Shown here piece by piece: positions 1 to 8,355 of a stretch of DNA of 64,000 nt. Each line of letters begins with the position of its first letter. Positions within the stretch are counted from its first letter, which is position 1. Made by a program: the position numbers and the translations under genes. Under the pieces are notes generated by a model that made no database searches, had not been told where the DNA came from, and saw only the letters and a list, made by a program, of their open reading frames with translations. Source of the DNA: Agathobacter rectalis ATCC 33656 (GTDB lineage Bacteria > Bacillota > Clostridia > Lachnospirales > Lachnospiraceae); assembly GCF_000020605.1 (NCBI RefSeq), contig NC_012781.1, forward strand, positions 3,039,501-3,103,500, read 5' to 3'.

Positions 1-376
1 TAATATGTGGCAGCCAGCTCATTGGCTTGTAATATCTGCTCACTGTAGATTCCGGAATGCTTTTCACCTCATCAAATACTTTTTCCGATAAATCCTGTAA
101 ATATCCGTTAAGCACCGGCGTGGCATAAAATACATATGGCAGCAATTGTCCAACTGACACAATGCTAATCGTCCCATTAAACAGTGAATTTCGCAGATTA
201 TCCATTGCTCCCAATAAAGCATTTTCACTTCGGGCTTCTATTGCCGATATCGTCATGTGTGGCGGTACATTGTTATCCACCATGAATGAATTACCTGTTT
301 TCTCAGCTATTTTATTTATATATCGTTGTAAAATATGAACTGCCGTCTTGTCAAAATATACAGATACAAGATACAT
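1..376 (-). CDS. 2H phosphoesterase / 2'-5' RNA ligase-like protein (3' end off the window)
   Basis: I read this frame by eye. ATG at 376-374 is preceded by an AGGGGA ribosome-binding site six bases upstream, and the frame is open for 125 codons to the window edge. Residues 40-42 are His-Met-Thr, which fits the first HxT motif of the 2H phosphoesterase superfamily (2'-5' RNA ligase, LigT, cyclic phosphodiesterase). The last readable codons are His124-Ile125 followed by an A, so the second HxT/S motif would begin exactly at the edge. These motifs normally supply two catalytic histidines acting on 2',3'-cyclic or 2'-5' phosphodiester bonds. The substrate here is unknown. It lies just downstream of an Rpn-like gene, with a terminator between them. 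Confidence 0.6.
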   Translation of the reverse strand, partial: MYLVSVYFDKTAVHILQRYINKIAEKTGNSFMVDNNVPPHMTISAIEARSENALLGAMDNLRNSLFNGTISIVSVGQLLPYVFYATPVLNGYLQDLSEKVFDEVKSIPESTVSRYYKPMSWLPHI

Positions 377-404
377 CTACTTTCCCCTGTCATATAAAAA
401 TCAT

Positions 405-428
405 GCCCCAACACACATAGGTCGGGGC
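405..428 (-). terminator. Rho-independent terminator after the Rpn-like gene
   Basis: An 8-bp GCCCCRAC/GTYGGGGC stem encloses an 8-base loop. On the minus strand it is followed by ATGATTTTT. It sits about 30 bases past the stop codon of the Rpn-like gene and before the start of the 2H phosphoesterase gene. Confidence 0.7.
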
Positions 429-457
429 AATTACTGTTATACTTTTAAGCTATCAAA

Positions 458-1426
458 CTACACCAATTCAGGAATTTTGTAGCCCGCTTTTTGCATTGCG
501 TCTACGAAGTCATCTAATGACATACTTACTCTCTTTGCGCCCACCTCGGGCTCTAATATACCATCCTGAACAAGTGAATATACTTCAAGGCATCTTCCTT
601 GTTGCAGTCCTTGTTGTATCCCCTCCTGAATGCCAAGCTTTTTATGATCATCCCATGCCTTACACATATTTACCACCTCTTCCTTTTCATCATACTTAAT
701 GTCAGTTCCTACAAACAGATTGATAGCTGCTACTGTCTCAACGTCAACCCTTGTGAAGGTTTCGTCGTTTGTAATTAAATCATTCAGCTTTTCCTCATCT
801 GACGCATTTTTCAATAACTCAAACAATGGCCTGAGCCCTGTCTCGAACTTGGAAAAGTCTGTAATCTCCAGTGGATTCAGTAAATTAATCCTGTAATCAT
901 TGATGAATGGGAGTATTCTTTCATCCATCTGTGGCATCATCTCTGCAAGGCTTCTTGGCCCATCCCACTGTGTAGTTCCAAGATACAGTGTGATTGTAAT
1001 CACCGGTGTCAGCTTATCATCAAGTGTAAAGCCTGACAAAAACTCGTCCGAAGACCTGTAATCCTTATTTTTCCGGTGGCGTTTCTTTGCCTCGTTGACC
1101 TGCTCTCCGTAATTCAATGCATCATAAATCATAGTTTTAACAGGCATCGCATAATGAATGTCTGTCTGCGCTTCTGCTCCAATTAAGATAACATACATTT
1201 GCCCTGTATGCTTCACGGAAACACTTTTTAGCAAATCTCTCCATTTCTGCTTAACAATCTGCTTCTTATCAATACCGAAAACTGATAACACCTCTGTGGT
1301 GTCACATTCCTTTAAATCCTCCGGTTTGATAACCTTCTCTCCGTCAAACAATACATAATTACAGATTTCACTAAACCTCGTATTGTCCGACAAATACTCC
1401 TTTGCCTTCGAGTCCTTTGTACCCAA
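458..1426 (-). CDS. Rpn-family PD-(D/E)XK nuclease-like (putative transposase) protein
   Basis: This 322-residue protein looks like the Rpn/YhgA family (Transposase_31-like PD-(D/E)XK fold), which is abundant and multicopy in Lachnospiraceae. The core stretch around residues 80-95 has Gly-Ala-Glu85-Ala-Gln87 followed by His-Tyr-Ala-Met-Pro, typical of the family's E-x-Q catalytic strand. Asp64 in the preceding helix could be the other acidic residue. The C-terminus carries the Gly-Ile/Leu-Gln-Gln-Gly tract common in these proteins. E. coli Rpn proteins are DNA endonucleases that promote RecA-independent recombination. Whether this copy is active is not known. No transposon ends are seen around it, so it is probably a stand-alone gene. 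Confidence 0.75.
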   Translation of the reverse strand: MGTKDSKAKEYLSDNTRFSEICNYVLFDGEKVIKPEDLKECDTTEVLSVFGIDKKQIVKQKWRDLLKSVSVKHTGQMYVILIGAEAQTDIHYAMPVKTMIYDALNYGEQVNEAKKRHRKNKDYRSSDEFLSGFTLDDKLTPVITITLYLGTTQWDGPRSLAEMMPQMDERILPFINDYRINLLNPLEITDFSKFETGLRPLFELLKNASDEEKLNDLITNDETFTRVDVETVAAINLFVGTDIKYDEKEEVVNMCKAWDDHKKLGIQEGIQQGLQQGRCLEVYSLVQDGILEPEVGAKRVSMSLDDFVDAMQKAGYKIPELV

Positions 1427-1523
1427 ATTAACCTCCTCTTCTTGCGTGAGCAGGAAAATCTGAAGTCGAATAAAAATACTGTATACTTATGCTTTCCACG
1501 TATATAATGTGTACAATAATCCC

Positions 1524-1769
1524 TTATATAAAAGCCGGCAAAATCCCCACAACCCGCTTTTCTCGCAATGTTTTCACATCTGACATTTCAATTTTCCTGC
1601 TATTAACTGGTAACATAAAGCATTGAAAATTTCCATGTCTTTGTCGAAAAATGCGAAGTGGTCTGCCCTCTTCAAAGTGATACGCACCGATAAAAATTTG
1701 CTGTGGTGTCGTATTTACAGAAATATAATGCTTTGAGTTGATTGTAGCACAGGGAGGACAGTTTGTCAT
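1524..1769 (-). CDS. Possible small hypothetical protein
   Basis: An 81-codon frame fills the gap downstream of the membrane-protein gene. It has no recognised domain, no membrane segment and no clear ribosome-binding site before its ATG; only a GAGAAA stretch is present. Two Cys-Pro-Pro-Cys-like residues lie near the N-terminus. It is listed because it occupies an otherwise empty 390-base stretch, but it may be non-coding or a gene fragment. Confidence 0.25.
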   Translation of the reverse strand: MTNCPPCATINSKHYISVNTTPQQIFIGAYHFEEGRPLRIFRQRHGNFQCFMLPVNSRKIEMSDVKTLREKRVVGILPAFI

Positions 1770-1818
1770 TAAATTTCTCAGAGTTTCTTATCTTTGGGAA
1801 TATTCATAGTTCCTGTTC

Positions 1819-2682
1819 CTATTTATCCTTTCCTCTCCTCATCGCTACAGCTCCCGGCGATGATATCGCACTTCCCAATACAAGCTTCACCAGCCAGATA
1901 AAAAATACTATCACAAGTACAGGAATAAGACACGTTGTAACTATAAGCACTGCCAGTCCATCAATGAACTTGTTGACCATGTTCTTTACACTATCTGCCG
2001 TAACTGACAATGTATTTTTCACACTGTTTACCGCATCCTTCGCCTTATCTATAAAGCTGCTTTCAGAGTCCTTACTCTTCTTGCTATCCTTATCATCATC
2101 CTTTGATGCTTCTGATTCATCCGCTAAATCATTTGCCTCATCGATTGTCGCATCAATTGACTCCTGATATGTACTGTAAATCATTTTTGAGACATGCACG
2201 CTTACCGGAATAACCGCATATATTGCCAGACCAAAAATGAATATTTTTACACCTATTTTCCAAAAGAGCTCCTTTTTGCTTCCAAAATATACTGCCAACG
2301 CGAGCATTGATACCGGAATAAGCCATTTGAAAGTCAGTGCGCCCAAAATAGTCAACAGATATTTTTCAAGATATATTGCTGAAACAACAATCAGAAAATA
2401 TCCTGCCAGATCCATTAATTTATTTGCAACAGGAGTTCCGTCGTCTCCCGGTGCTAATGTAATAAGTGTTGAAACTGCTGTAGCACTTGCGCTCAGCTCC
2501 AATGCAGTTGTTTTCTTTTCATCGAGATACTTTATAGTTTCTTTGTTTATTTTTGACTCAGGCGATGAGTAGCTTTTTGCAAGTCCAAAAAATGAAATAC
2601 CTGCAATAATTATACACACTATAATTGCAACTACTCTGAATAGCAGGCTTCTTTCAAACGATGAATCAATTTTATTTTCCAT
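1819..2682 (-). CDS. Multi-pass membrane protein of unknown function
   Basis: This 287-residue protein is not assigned to a named family. It has a hydrophobic segment at about residues 14-34, a cluster of two or three helices at about 90-160, and another at about 238-268. Between them is a highly charged Asp/Glu/Ser/Lys-rich linker at about 180-212. Gly-Asp-Asp-Gly-Thr-Pro-Val at about 78-84 sits just before a membrane helix. The protein ends in basic residues. It lies immediately downstream of the amino-acid symporter gene on the same strand, 21 bases away, so the two may be cotranscribed. No enzymatic motif is visible. Confidence 0.7.
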   Translation of the reverse strand: MENKIDSSFERSLLFRVVAIIVCIIIAGISFFGLAKSYSSPESKINKETIKYLDEKKTTALELSASATAVSTLITLAPGDDGTPVANKLMDLAGYFLIVVSAIYLEKYLLTILGALTFKWLIPVSMLALAVYFGSKKELFWKIGVKIFIFGLAIYAVIPVSVHVSKMIYSTYQESIDATIDEANDLADESEASKDDDKDSKKSKDSESSFIDKAKDAVNSVKNTLSVTADSVKNMVNKFIDGLAVLIVTTCLIPVLVIVFFIWLVKLVLGSAISSPGAVAMRRGKDK

Positions 2683-2703
2683 AATGACTTATACCTTCAA
2701 ATT

Positions 2704-4143
2704 CTATAAAAATGTTCTTTTTGCCTCTTCCCGGCTATTCTTCAAGGTAGATGCAGCTCCCTCTCCTGCTAAATATTCCTTCACCAGCTTTACAACTACA
2801 CCCGAAAGCAAAAATACCGCGATAAGGTTTGGTATGACCATAAGGCCATTGAAGGTCTCCGCTATGCTCCACATCAGTCCGAGGTTCATTGTCGCACCGA
2901 CTATCGCAACAAGCGAATATACTACCATGAACAGCTTATTTGCCTTAGTTCCGAATAGGAACTCTATGCATCTGGTTCCGTAAAGTCCCCAGCCTATGAT
3001 GGTTGAAAATGCAAAACAGCACATGGCAACCGCTGTAAAGATTGATACCCAGCCGCCGTAGGTGGATGTAAATCCGCTGATGGTAAGCTCTGCGCCTGCT
3101 GCTTCTCCATAGCCCACAGAAACTCCGCTGCAAAGTATGACAAGCGCTGTGAGTGTACATATCACGATAGTGTCCACAAACACCTCAAATATGCCAAAGA
3201 AGCCCTGCTTTACAGGCTTTTTGGTGTCTGCACAGGCATGTGCGATAGAGCCTGTTCCAAGACCTGCTTCGTTTGAAAAAATTCCTCTGGAAACTCCCTT
3301 TTTCATGCTCATAAAAAAGCTTCCTACTGCTCCGCCTGTCACTGCTGACGGATTGAACGCGCCCTCTATTATGGCTCCGAATACACCCGGTATAGCTTTA
3401 AAGTTGATGATTACTACTCCAAGTGCCAGCAGAATATACATCACTGCCATAAATGGCACAAGCTTTTCAGTAACCTGGCCTATACGCTTGATTCCTCCAA
3501 GCAGAATAAGCGCAATAAGAGCGGCTAGCACTATTCCTAATATGAGATTGAGCGTAGATGCCGATTCTTTTGAAATTATATCGTAATTATATAAAGCTGA
3601 ATCAATCGCTGTGATTATGGTGTTTACCTGTGTAGCGTTTCCTGTACCGAACACGGTGAGCACGCCAAACGCTGAGAACAGATATGCCAGCCAGTGCCAG
3701 TGCTTTTTAAGACCGTTTTTAATATAGTACATAGGGCCGCCTACCAGGTCGCCGTTTGCATTTCTCTCGTGAAAATGTACAGCAAGTGTGACCTCCGAGA
3801 ACTTTGTGCACATGCCCAGAAGTGCTGAAATCCACATCCAGAACACCGCTCCCGGTCCGCCTATTGCGATGGCTCCCGCAACTCCTGCCACATTTCCTGT
3901 ACCGACCGTCGCCGCAAGTGCCGTACACACTGCCTGAAACGGTGTGAGCGCTCCGTCGGATGCCTCACGTTTTTTGAGCATCCTGCCAAGCGTAACCTTC
4001 ATCGCATACGGAAACTTTCTAATCTGAATAAATCCCGTTCTGAAGCTCAAAAGCAGCCCGACACCTATGATACATATCATCGCAGGCACGCCCCAGATAA
4101 AATTGTTGACCACGTCATTGACTTTTTCTATTACTGATAACAT
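2704..4143 (-). CDS. Alanine/glycine:cation symporter (AGCS family)
   Basis: This 479-residue, roughly 11-helix permease has hallmarks of sodium:alanine/glycine symporters (AlsT/DagA, AgcS). Near residues 75-95 is the Gly-Thr-Gly-Asn-Val-Ala-Gly-Val-Ala motif, followed by the Gly-Gly-Pro-Gly-Ala-Val-Phe-Trp-Met-Trp segment. Later come Gly-Gly-Pro-Met-Tyr-Tyr-Ile and Ser-Asn-Glu-Ala-Gly-Leu-Gly-Thr. These line the substrate and Na+ pathway in the family. The protein imports small neutral amino acids using the sodium or proton gradient. Length and start agree with the family, and a good AGGAGA site precedes the ATG. Which amino acid it carries cannot be told from sequence alone. Confidence 0.93.
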   Translation of the reverse strand: MLSVIEKVNDVVNNFIWGVPAMICIIGVGLLLSFRTGFIQIRKFPYAMKVTLGRMLKKREASDGALTPFQAVCTALAATVGTGNVAGVAGAIAIGGPGAVFWMWISALLGMCTKFSEVTLAVHFHERNANGDLVGGPMYYIKNGLKKHWHWLAYLFSAFGVLTVFGTGNATQVNTIITAIDSALYNYDIISKESASTLNLILGIVLAALIALILLGGIKRIGQVTEKLVPFMAVMYILLALGVVIINFKAIPGVFGAIIEGAFNPSAVTGGAVGSFFMSMKKGVSRGIFSNEAGLGTGSIAHACADTKKPVKQGFFGIFEVFVDTIVICTLTALVILCSGVSVGYGEAAGAELTISGFTSTYGGWVSIFTAVAMCCFAFSTIIGWGLYGTRCIEFLFGTKANKLFMVVYSLVAIVGATMNLGLMWSIAETFNGLMVIPNLIAVFLLSGVVVKLVKEYLAGEGAASTLKNSREEAKRTFL

Positions 4144-4246
4144 CTTTTTCTCCTACCTGAATTTAGTGTAACGTATAAAGTATAACACGGTTTGTACAAT
4201 TTTTTATATATTTAATTTCATTTTTTTGAAGTTTTTCTTTATAAAA

Positions 4247-4284
4247 AACACCCGGATATAGCAATTTATCTATATCCGGGTGTT
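4247..4284 (-). terminator. Strong hairpin terminator
   Basis: A 15-bp perfect stem (AACACCCGGATATAG and its complement) with an 8-base loop lies between two minus-strand genes, followed by T runs on both sides. On the minus strand it ends the small-protein/NUDIX transcript before the symporter gene. It could also act on the plus strand. Confidence 0.85.
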
Positions 4285-4315
4285 TATTTTTGTATAATAT
4301 ATACAGGATATCCCT

Positions 4316-4522
4316 CTACAGTCCCTGTGTCATCTTGTAATCTATAAGTGTCATAAGCGATTCTGACTCGATGGCGAGCTGCTCACACTCCCCAATCCAC
4401 TTGTCATAGGCTTCACTCGCCTCATCCTCCGGCTCCTTTGCTTCGAGCGCCTCCATCATGGCATTGACCTCGGCAAATTCTGCCTTGATATCCTCTAAGA
4501 GAGAGTCTTTTGTTGATTTCAT
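4316..4522 (-). CDS. Small acidic helical protein
   Basis: This 68-residue protein is rich in Glu, Asp, Ala, Met and Leu and has a heptad-like pattern, so it is probably two helices forming a hairpin or coiled coil. No Cys-based or catalytic motif is present. An AGGATA-type site precedes the ATG. It follows the NUDIX gene by about 60 bases and ends in a strong terminator, so it is probably the last gene of that transcript. I do not recognise a family. Confidence 0.6.
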   Translation of the reverse strand: MKSTKDSLLEDIKAEFAEVNAMMEALEAKEPEDEASEAYDKWIGECEQLAIESESLMTLIDYKMTQGL

Positions 4523-4581
4523 AGTATCCTCCCAATTTGATTTAACGTAAAATATATTTTTATGATTATTTCACAAAAATT

Positions 4582-5130
4582 TCATTCTATAAAGTGTGGC
4601 TCAAGCATCTCAAGCTCAGCCACATCTATGCAGTTTGGAATCGTGCCGTCTATCACGTCCTGCTTACACTCTGCGTAGTCAAACCACTTTACAGAGTCGA
4701 TTTCCTCCTTCTGCACTGTGATATCCGCTTCGTCCACATCGAGCCACAAAAGAAATACCTTGCTTATCTGGTTGTCCAGGAATCTTTCTCCGTGAAACAC
4801 CTCGTCTGCATGGTGTCTGTGCAGTCCACAATCGATAAGCTGTTTGGGCTCTATTGTCAGGCCCAGCTCCTCCCTAAGCTCTCTGAGCGCAGACGGTATA
4901 TAGTCCACACCGGCCGGTATGTGTCCCGCACTTGATATGTCGTAGCAGCCCGGAAAGGAGTCTTTTTCCATGCACCTTTTCTGCAAAAGTATCTGTATGG
5001 AATTTCCACGGCGTCTGACTATCCAGACATGCGCAGTCCTATGAAGTATATTGTTTCTGTGCGCCTGCTTGCGCTCTACGGTCTGTCCTGTTGGATTTCC
5101 CTGCTCGTCCACTATATCAAAATATTCCAT
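4582..5130 (-). CDS. NUDIX hydrolase
   Basis: This 182-residue protein carries a complete Nudix box at about residues 68-90 (Gly-x5-Glu-x7-Arg-Glu-Leu-Arg-Glu-Glu-Leu-Gly-Leu), the Mg2+-binding helix that hydrolyses nucleoside diphosphates linked to another moiety. The N-terminal part (Asp-Glu-Gln-Gly-Asn-Pro-Thr-Gly, then His-Arg-Thr-Ala-His-Val-Trp) resembles the YfcD/isopentenyl-diphosphate-isomerase-like subgroup. That group often acts on small phosphorylated metabolites rather than as a true isomerase. It ends metG's downstream side, with a 33-base gap, and may be read through from metG. The substrate is unknown. Confidence 0.88.
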   Translation of the reverse strand: MEYFDIVDEQGNPTGQTVERKQAHRNNILHRTAHVWIVRRRGNSIQILLQKRCMEKDSFPGCYDISSAGHIPAGVDYIPSALRELREELGLTIEPKQLIDCGLHRHHADEVFHGERFLDNQISKVFLLWLDVDEADITVQKEEIDSVKWFDYAECKQDVIDGTIPNCIDVAELEMLEPHFIE

Positions 5131-5162
5131 ATGAGACTCCTTTCTTGTCGCTTACGTCCGGA

Positions 5163-7208
5163 TCACTCAATAGGTGCTCCTGCCGGCATTGGCTTCTCCG
5201 GTGTCAGGAGTGCGAGATTGCCCTCTGCATCCTCTGCGCACAGAAGCATTCCCTCTGATAAAACACCTGCGAGCTTAGCCGGTTTTAAGTTTACGAGAAC
5301 CATTACCTTCTTGCCTACCATCTCCTCAGGAGAATAGTACTTTCTGATACCTGATACTATCTGCTTTGTCTGGTTTCCAATCTTTACCTGTGAGCAGAGA
5401 AGCTTCTTTGACTTCGCAACTGCCTCACATTTTATGATTTCACCAACCTGGAACTGAAGCTTTTCGAAATCATCAAATGTGATTTCTTCCTTTGCTTCCA
5501 CATCCATCGGCTCAAGGTCTGCACCATCTGCGGCATTTTCACCTGCACCACAGCCACATGCTGCCTTACCCTCAACTGCAGCAAGCTTAGCCTGCTCAGC
5601 CTCAAACTCTGCTTTCTGTACCGCCTGGATTTTCTCTACCTCAGGCATCACATCCTCTGCCTTTAATCTGCCGAAGAGGATCTCAGGTTTGTCTGTAACC
5701 TTTGTGCCGCTCTCATAAAGACCAAATTTGTCAAGGTCATCGAACTCACGGAGTGTTGTGTTAAGCTGTGCCACAATCTTTTCTGCTGTCTCAGGCAGGA
5801 ATGAATGAAGCAGGCTTGCTCCGATTGTGATAGACTCTGTGAGGTTGTAAAGCACCTCAGCAAGACGATCCTGCTGTGCCTCGTCCTTTGCAAGCACCCA
5901 AGGTGTTGTCTCGTCGATGTATTTGTTGCAGCGGCGGAAAAGTGCGAATACCTCTGTGATGGCATCTGCCACACGAAGTCCTTCCATTTTCTTTGCCACT
6001 TTATCTCTTGTGCCGGTAACAACAGCCTTAAGATCTGCGTCAATGGCAGTCTGATCTGCATCGCCTGTTGCGCCTGTGCTCTTTACGATGCCGTCAAAAT
6101 ACTTATTGCTCATGGAAACTGTTCTGTTTACAAGGTTTCCAAGTATGTTTGCAAGGTCTGAGTTGAATCTCTCGATTACAAGATCCCATGTGATGATTCC
6201 GTCGTTCTCGAATGGCATCTCATGAAGCACAAAGTAACGTGTGGCATCCACGCCGAAAAGCCTGACCATATCGTCTGCGTAGATAACGTTTCCTTTTGAC
6301 TTACTCATCTTGTCACCGCCCTGAAGCAGCCATGGATGTCCGAATACCTGCTTTGGAAGCGGAAGGTCAAGTGCCATAAGGAAAATAGGCCAGTAAATAG
6401 TGTGGAAACGCACGATATCTTTTCCGATAAGGTGCAGATCTGCAGGCCAGTTTTTCTTGAAAAGCTCTGATGATCCGTCAGGATCGTAACCGATTTTTGT
6501 AATATAGTTTGTGAGGGCATCAAGCCATACATACACTACATGCTTTGGATCGAAATCTACCGGAATTCCCCAGCTGAATGATGTTCTTGATACGCAAAGA
6601 TCCTGAAGTCCCGGAAGCAGGAAGTTGTTCATCATCTCGTTTTTCCTTGAAACCGGCTGGATGAAATCAGGGTGTGTGTTGATATAGTCGATGAGTCTGT
6701 CTGCATATTTGCTCATCTTGAAGAAGTATGCCTCCTCCTTTGCAGGCTGTACCTCACGTCCGCAGTCCGGGCATTTTCCGTCCACGAGCTGTGACTCTGT
6801 CCAGAATGACTCACATGGTGTACAGTAAAGTCCCTCGTATGAGCCCTTGTAGATGTCGCCCTGATCGTAAAGCTTCTTGAAGATTTTCTTTACACATTTC
6901 TCATGGTCCTCATCTGTTGTGCGGACAAAATTGTCATATGATGAATTTACCAGATCCCAGATTCTCTTTACCTCACCTGAAATCTGATCTACATACTCCT
7001 TCGGTGAAATTCCGGCTGCCTCAGCCTTTTCCTGGATTTTCTGTCCGTGCTCATCTGTTCCTGTCTGGAAATATACGTCGTATCCCTCTGCTCTCTTGTA
7101 TCTGGCGATTGCGTCTGCAAGGATGATCTCATATGTGTTTCCAATATGAGGCTTGCCTGATGTGTACGCAATGGCTGTTGTCATGTAATATTTACCTTTG
7201 TTTGCCAA
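5163..7208 (-). CDS. metG: Methionyl-tRNA synthetase
   Basis: This 681-residue class I synthetase charges tRNA-Met. The HIGH-type motif His-Ile-Gly-Asn is at residues 21-24 and the Lys-Met-Ser-Lys-Ser loop at about residue 310. A Cys-x2-Cys ... Cys-x2-Cys zinc knuckle lies at about residues 128-147. The alpha-helical anticodon-binding domain follows, and a C-terminal EMAP/Arc1p-like tRNA-binding domain occupies the last ~100 residues. The length is typical for the long bacterial form. Expression is expected to respond to uncharged tRNA-Met through the T-box leader just upstream. Confidence 0.97.
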   Translation of the reverse strand: MANKGKYYMTTAIAYTSGKPHIGNTYEIILADAIARYKRAEGYDVYFQTGTDEHGQKIQEKAEAAGISPKEYVDQISGEVKRIWDLVNSSYDNFVRTTDEDHEKCVKKIFKKLYDQGDIYKGSYEGLYCTPCESFWTESQLVDGKCPDCGREVQPAKEEAYFFKMSKYADRLIDYINTHPDFIQPVSRKNEMMNNFLLPGLQDLCVSRTSFSWGIPVDFDPKHVVYVWLDALTNYITKIGYDPDGSSELFKKNWPADLHLIGKDIVRFHTIYWPIFLMALDLPLPKQVFGHPWLLQGGDKMSKSKGNVIYADDMVRLFGVDATRYFVLHEMPFENDGIITWDLVIERFNSDLANILGNLVNRTVSMSNKYFDGIVKSTGATGDADQTAIDADLKAVVTGTRDKVAKKMEGLRVADAITEVFALFRRCNKYIDETTPWVLAKDEAQQDRLAEVLYNLTESITIGASLLHSFLPETAEKIVAQLNTTLREFDDLDKFGLYESGTKVTDKPEILFGRLKAEDVMPEVEKIQAVQKAEFEAEQAKLAAVEGKAACGCGAGENAADGADLEPMDVEAKEEITFDDFEKLQFQVGEIIKCEAVAKSKKLLCSQVKIGNQTKQIVSGIRKYYSPEEMVGKKVMVLVNLKPAKLAGVLSEGMLLCAEDAEGNLALLTPEKPMPAGAPIE

Positions 7209-7374
7209 TTTAGTTTCCTCCTGTTTTTAATGCTTCGCACATATAGTCTTCTATAATGCCGTATCACATACAGTATATTCCTCAGAAAAAATACTATATT
7301 TATTTCCTCAGAACAACTATATGCTCTCCGGCAATTCAATATATTACGTGCGAAGCCGTAATAATAAAACAAAA

Positions 7375-7648
7375 CGCCTCCTCAGGAGAAAACTCCCAAG
7401 AAGACGATTATATCGTGGTACCACTTCTCTTCACACAGCTATCAAAATCATCTAGCATCTTTTGCCGGCTCTGCTGCGCCTCTTTCCGCTATAACAGGCG
7501 GTTCCTGTCAGTATCTAGCCAATGGTTCGATACTGCTGCTCCAAAGCCATGTTCCTCCTACTTTAGGTCATCCCCTCTCAGCCTGTGTGGGATTTCTCTG
7601 TAAATCTGCCATAAAAGTACTCTCTTTTTCGTCGCTTTTATCTCATAC
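7375..7648 (-). promoter_or_regulatory. T-box leader of metG
   Basis: The minus-strand leader carries a T-box-like sequence AGUGGUACCACG (7425-7414). It is followed by a 14-bp, G-U-rich terminator stem (7406-7393 with 7388-7375) and a TTTTGTTTT tract. Upstream there is an AAAAGAGAGUA (AG-bulge) motif and stem-I-like pairing. An AUG triplet at 7550-7548, in a GGAACAUGG context, is a plausible Met specifier codon. T-boxes let uncharged tRNA stabilise an antiterminator. The specifier choice is my inference from position; the T-box itself and the terminator are visible in the sequence. Confidence 0.85.
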
Positions 7649-7654
7649 ATTTCT

Positions 7655-7683
7655 AGAGTAGCATGTGGCTTTTAAATTGTCAA
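7655..7683 (-). promoter_or_regulatory. Sigma-A promoter of the metG T-box transcript
   Basis: TTGACA (7683-7678) and TACTCT (7660-7655) are separated by exactly 17 bases. They lie just upstream of the first conserved T-box leader sequences, so transcription should start near 7648. Confidence 0.75.
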
Positions 7684-7761
7684 CTGTTGTAAATCAACTT
7701 TTCTTTTACCAATCTTTTAAAATGCATTCTGTACTTGTAACTGCAAAATAATAGAGCAGGC

Positions 7762-8355
7762 TCACCCTGCTTTCAATAGCTTTCTATTTGGAAACTCAGA
7801 GATTTCCAGCATTGGTGCTTTTTTCTGCATATCCTCTTTTGTACAGCCCTCAGTCCTTGTAATAGGATAAGGCAGCTCAAATTCCATGCTTGTTCCCTTT
7901 CTAAGTGAAAACGATGTTCCCGGCATATCAGGGTACATTGTGCAAAAAACATTCTCACTCACAAGTGCCATATAATTATCGCCCATAAGACTATAGCGAT
8001 CCAGCATCAGCCCGCCTTCCTCTCCAAGGTCGCAGTCTTTATTATAGATACGAACCTTTAACAGACAATAAAATGGAGTATTTTTTACTGTTGCTTCATC
8101 TGCCTGCCCCATATTATAACGCTCATAAAGTTCTCTTGTATCTACTACCTCATAGCCCAGAACCTGTACAGCATATCCGTCGATACACTCTTCAACAGTA
8201 TCCACATAATCATTTCTAAAATCTACAGTTTCTCCCACATCATATATGTATACCGGCACTCTATCAGCATTTTTATTAACCACAATTACACGAGCTGTAT
8301 ACAGAATAAGCAAAATTAACCCGCAAATAATAAGCACTCTTTTTCTCACCCGCAT
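7762..8355 (-). CDS. Membrane-anchored extracytoplasmic protein, last gene of the ABC/agr cassette
   Basis: This 197-residue protein has a basic N-terminus followed by one transmembrane helix at about residues 7-25. The rest should lie outside the membrane and looks beta-rich. It resembles the DUF5028-type proteins found beside ABC transporters in Firmicutes, but that assignment is only a recollection. Its start overlaps the end of the ATPase gene by 10 bases, so the two are translationally coupled. Residues such as Tyr-Asp-Val-Gly-Glu and 'Thr-Pro-Phe-Tyr-Cys-Leu-Leu-Lys-Val' recall a DUF4352-like immunoglobulin fold, and the lipoprotein at the head of the ABC genes appears to have a similar domain. 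Confidence 0.65.
   Translation of the reverse strand: MRVRKRVLIICGLILLILYTARVIVVNKNADRVPVYIYDVGETVDFRNDYVDTVEECIDGYAVQVLGYEVVDTRELYERYNMGQADEATVKNTPFYCLLKVRIYNKDCDLGEEGGLMLDRYSLMGDNYMALVSENVFCTMYPDMPGTSFSLRKGTSMEFELPYPITRTEGCTKEDMQKKAPMLEISEFPNRKLLKAG

Noticed and set aside
496-896. Plus-strand open frames opposite the Rpn-like gene
   Set aside because: They are antisense shadows of a well-supported minus-strand gene and have no ribosome-binding sites or domains.
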